Positions 62,356 through 64,000 of a stretch of 64,000 nt of DNA are shown here, one piece after another; position 1 is the stretch's first letter; each line of letters begins with the position of its first letter. The notes under the pieces were generated by a model. It searched no databases and was not told the origin of the DNA. It saw only the letters and a list, made by a program, of their open reading frames with translations. A program made the position numbers and the translations under genes. This stretch comes from Tumebacillus sp. BK434 (GTDB taxonomy: Bacteria; Bacillota; Bacilli; Tumebacillales; Tumebacillaceae), in NCBI RefSeq assembly GCF_004340785.1, contig NZ_SLXS01000001.1:1116001-1180000 (forward strand). The letters are read 5' to 3'.

Positions 62356-64000
62356 ATGAAAAAGAGAAATGTTCCAGCTCTTGCCGTTGCCTCTACCCTA
62401 GTTCTGTCAATGGCTGCGTTGAGTTCTTTTCCGGTATTGGCCGCACCTCCAGAGAAAACAAAAGCGGTGGACCGGCAAGAAAGTGCAAAGATAAATATTT
62501 CTGAAAATTCAAAAGGCAAGGAAAAGATCTCATGGAACACGAAAAAGGACGTTCCGAATTTTGTGTCTGGCAAGCTTTCTTCCCGTGCGGTGCGCTCTGA
62601 CGCAGATGCGGTGGCCGTATTGGAGGAGAATCGCGATCTGTTTCACTTGGATTCGGCGCAGCTGGAGCTGACACCGTTTGCGACGATTCGGGACGAGTAT
62701 GGACAAGCTTTTAAATTCCGTCAAACGTATAAAGGCGTGCCGGTGTTCGGGAATGAGCTGATCGTGCATACGGATGCTGCCGGCGCGGTCACGTCGATCA
62801 ACGGGTACTATGACCCGGTGCTGAAGATTAAAGGCATGAAGGTAAAACCTTCGCTGTCTGCCAATCAGGCGATGACGCGGGCGAAGCAGGCCTTGAAGGT
62901 CGCCGATGCGGCGCCGTTCGATCTTCAGGAGGCAAACTTGGCAGTCTATGAGGCAAGCGAAGGCAAGTATCACCTCGTCTATCTGGTGACGCTGTCGACG
63001 TTGGAAGGCACGCCGGTGTATGCGGATGTGTTTGTCGATGCGCATGACGGTTCGGTTATCGATGTGATCTCGAAGCTGGAACCGGTGGCGGCGGTTGCAG
63101 CGGCGACAGGTGTGCTGGATGATGCGAAGACGGTGAACACCGATCTGCTGGCGGGCTTGTATTACTTAAGCGACACAACGAAGCCGATGTTTGCGACGGG
63201 CGGCAAGATCGACACGTATTCGGCCAACTACGGCTTGTCATTGCCGGGCACGCTGATTTCCAATACGGACAACGTCTGGACGGACAAAGCGGCTGTGGAT
63301 GCGCACTATTATGCAGGGCTGGTCTATGACTACTACTATCGCGAGCATGGTCGCAATTCGTATGACAACAATGGCGCGACGATCAAGTCTACGGTGCATT
63401 ACAGCGCGAACTACAACAACGCGTTCTGGAACGGCAGCCAGATGGTGTACGGGGATGGTGACGGGAAGAATTACCTGGCGTTCTCCGGCGCGCTCGATGT
63501 GGTCGGTCATGAGCTGACGCATGCGGTGACAACGAAGACGGCCGGGCTGATCTATCAGGACCAGTCGGGGGCGCTCAGCGAATCATTTTCAGATGTGTTT
63601 GGCGAATTGATTGAGAACAAGCCGAACAACAACTGGCTGGTCGGCGAAGCGATCGTGACTCCCGGTGTGGAAGGAGACGCAATGCGCTCGCTGGCAAATC
63701 CGGAGGCGTACAGTCATCCGGATCATATGTCGAAATATGTGTATACGTCGGCCGACAACGGTGCGGTGCACACGAACTCGGGAATTCCGAACAAAGCGTT
63801 TTATAATGTTGTGACCGCGCCGGGTATGACACAGCAAAAGGCGGGCAAAGTGTGGTATCGGGCGTTGACGCAGTATTTGACTTCGAAGTCGATCTTTAAT
63901 GATGCGCGCAATGCGACGCGTCAGGCGGCGATCGATCTGTACGGTGCGGGATCGGCAGAAGTGGCTGCGGTGGTGAATGCGTGGGAAAGCGTGGGTGTGA
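62356..64000 (+). CDS. Thermolysin-like M4 neutral protease, 3' end beyond window
   Basis: At least 548 codons are open to the window end. A signal peptide (about 1-33, ending PVLAAP) is followed by an FTP/PepSY propeptide (about 70-230) and a catalytic domain. Zinc ligands are His385 and His389 in HELTH and Glu409 in the SESFSD segment, 24 residues later as in thermolysin. The catalytic His is about residue 472 (AVHTNSG). The usual family end, NAWESVGV, is reached but no stop follows in the visible bases: the next codon begins with A. An extra C-terminal domain is therefore likely. Secreted zinc endoprotease. Confidence 0.93.
   Translation, partial: MKKRNVPALAVASTLVLSMAALSSFPVLAAPPEKTKAVDRQESAKINISENSKGKEKISWNTKKDVPNFVSGKLSSRAVRSDADAVAVLEENRDLFHLDSAQLELTPFATIRDEYGQAFKFRQTYKGVPVFGNELIVHTDAAGAVTSINGYYDPVLKIKGMKVKPSLSANQAMTRAKQALKVADAAPFDLQEANLAVYEASEGKYHLVYLVTLSTLEGTPVYADVFVDAHDGSVIDVISKLEPVAAVAAATGVLDDAKTVNTDLLAGLYYLSDTTKPMFATGGKIDTYSANYGLSLPGTLISNTDNVWTDKAAVDAHYYAGLVYDYYYREHGRNSYDNNGATIKSTVHYSANYNNAFWNGSQMVYGDGDGKNYLAFSGALDVVGHELTHAVTTKTAGLIYQDQSGALSESFSDVFGELIENKPNNNWLVGEAIVTPGVEGDAMRSLANPEAYSHPDHMSKYVYTSADNGAVHTNSGIPNKAFYNVVTAPGMTQQKAGKVWYRALTQYLTSKSIFNDARNATRQAAIDLYGAGSAEVAAVVNAWESVGV

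Overview
The window looks like chromosomal DNA from a GC-rich, endospore-forming member of the Bacillales. The grounds are a Spo0E-type sporulation phosphatase, several neighbourhoods that match Bacillus subtilis yqh/yqi/yqj gene order (aroQ-yqhT-efp-yqhV; gcvT-gcvPA-gcvPB divergent from yqhH-yqhG; the bkd locus with bkdR and yqzF; the yqjC-yqjD-yqjE group), GGAGG-type ribosome binding sites and frequent TTG/GTG starts. The GC-rich coding sequence, the use of LipB, and an M4 protease suggest an Alicyclobacillaceae/Tumebacillus-like organism; that placement is inference. Most genes lie on the minus strand. I saw no IS element, prophage, CRISPR array or plasmid function, so this is mainly core genome with a few accessory genes.

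Layout: 1-4.1 kb holds an EamA exporter, csaA, two small Cys proteins and a chemoreceptor. 4.2-9.6 kb is a methylmalonyl-CoA operon (two mutase subunits, epimerase, carboxyltransferase, a small unknown gene and a YqjE-type peptidase). trpS follows at 9.8-10.8 kb. 10.9-14.9 kb carries a monomodular NRPS-like enzyme (truncated C, A, T, reductase) behind a strong SigA promoter, and then a chemoreceptor with elaborate dyad symmetry upstream. 17.0-27.2 kb is branched-chain keto-acid catabolism: bkdR, a sigma-54 promoter, leucine dehydrogenase, E3, E1 alpha, E1 beta, E2, then lipA and lipB. The acyl-CoA products of this pathway could feed the propionyl/methylmalonyl-CoA operon.

27.5-33.1 kb has two small envelope proteins, a GH18 hydrolase, and a tightly overlapping SteA-SteB-glycosyltransferase-MraY-like operon. 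33.4-37.2 kb is molybdenum cofactor synthesis: moaA-moaC-moaB, divergent from a MoaD-MoaE fusion and a MoeB/ThiF enzyme. 37.7-38.0 kb encodes tRNA-Thr, tRNA-Leu and a 5S rRNA without 16S or 23S. 38.1-43.7 kb carries accessory enzymes and transporters. 43.8-47.6 kb is the conserved efp/aroQ block. 47.6-54.6 kb is the glycine cleavage operon under a tandem glycine riboswitch, divergent from a SNF2 helicase and YqhG. 54.6-64.0 kb contains secreted proteins, a lone PhnD-type binding protein, a DnaI-like loader, PheB, asnB, aroK, small proteins, a Spo0E protein, and a thermolysin-type protease that runs off the window.

The items I consider least ordinary are the NRPS-like reductase with its dyad-rich neighbour, the SteA/SteB envelope operon with a hairpin in its leader, the sigma-54/BkdR control region with a repeated palindrome, the MoaD-MoaE fusion, and the isolated 5S/tRNA cluster. 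I did not find a defence island or an obviously new multi-gene system.
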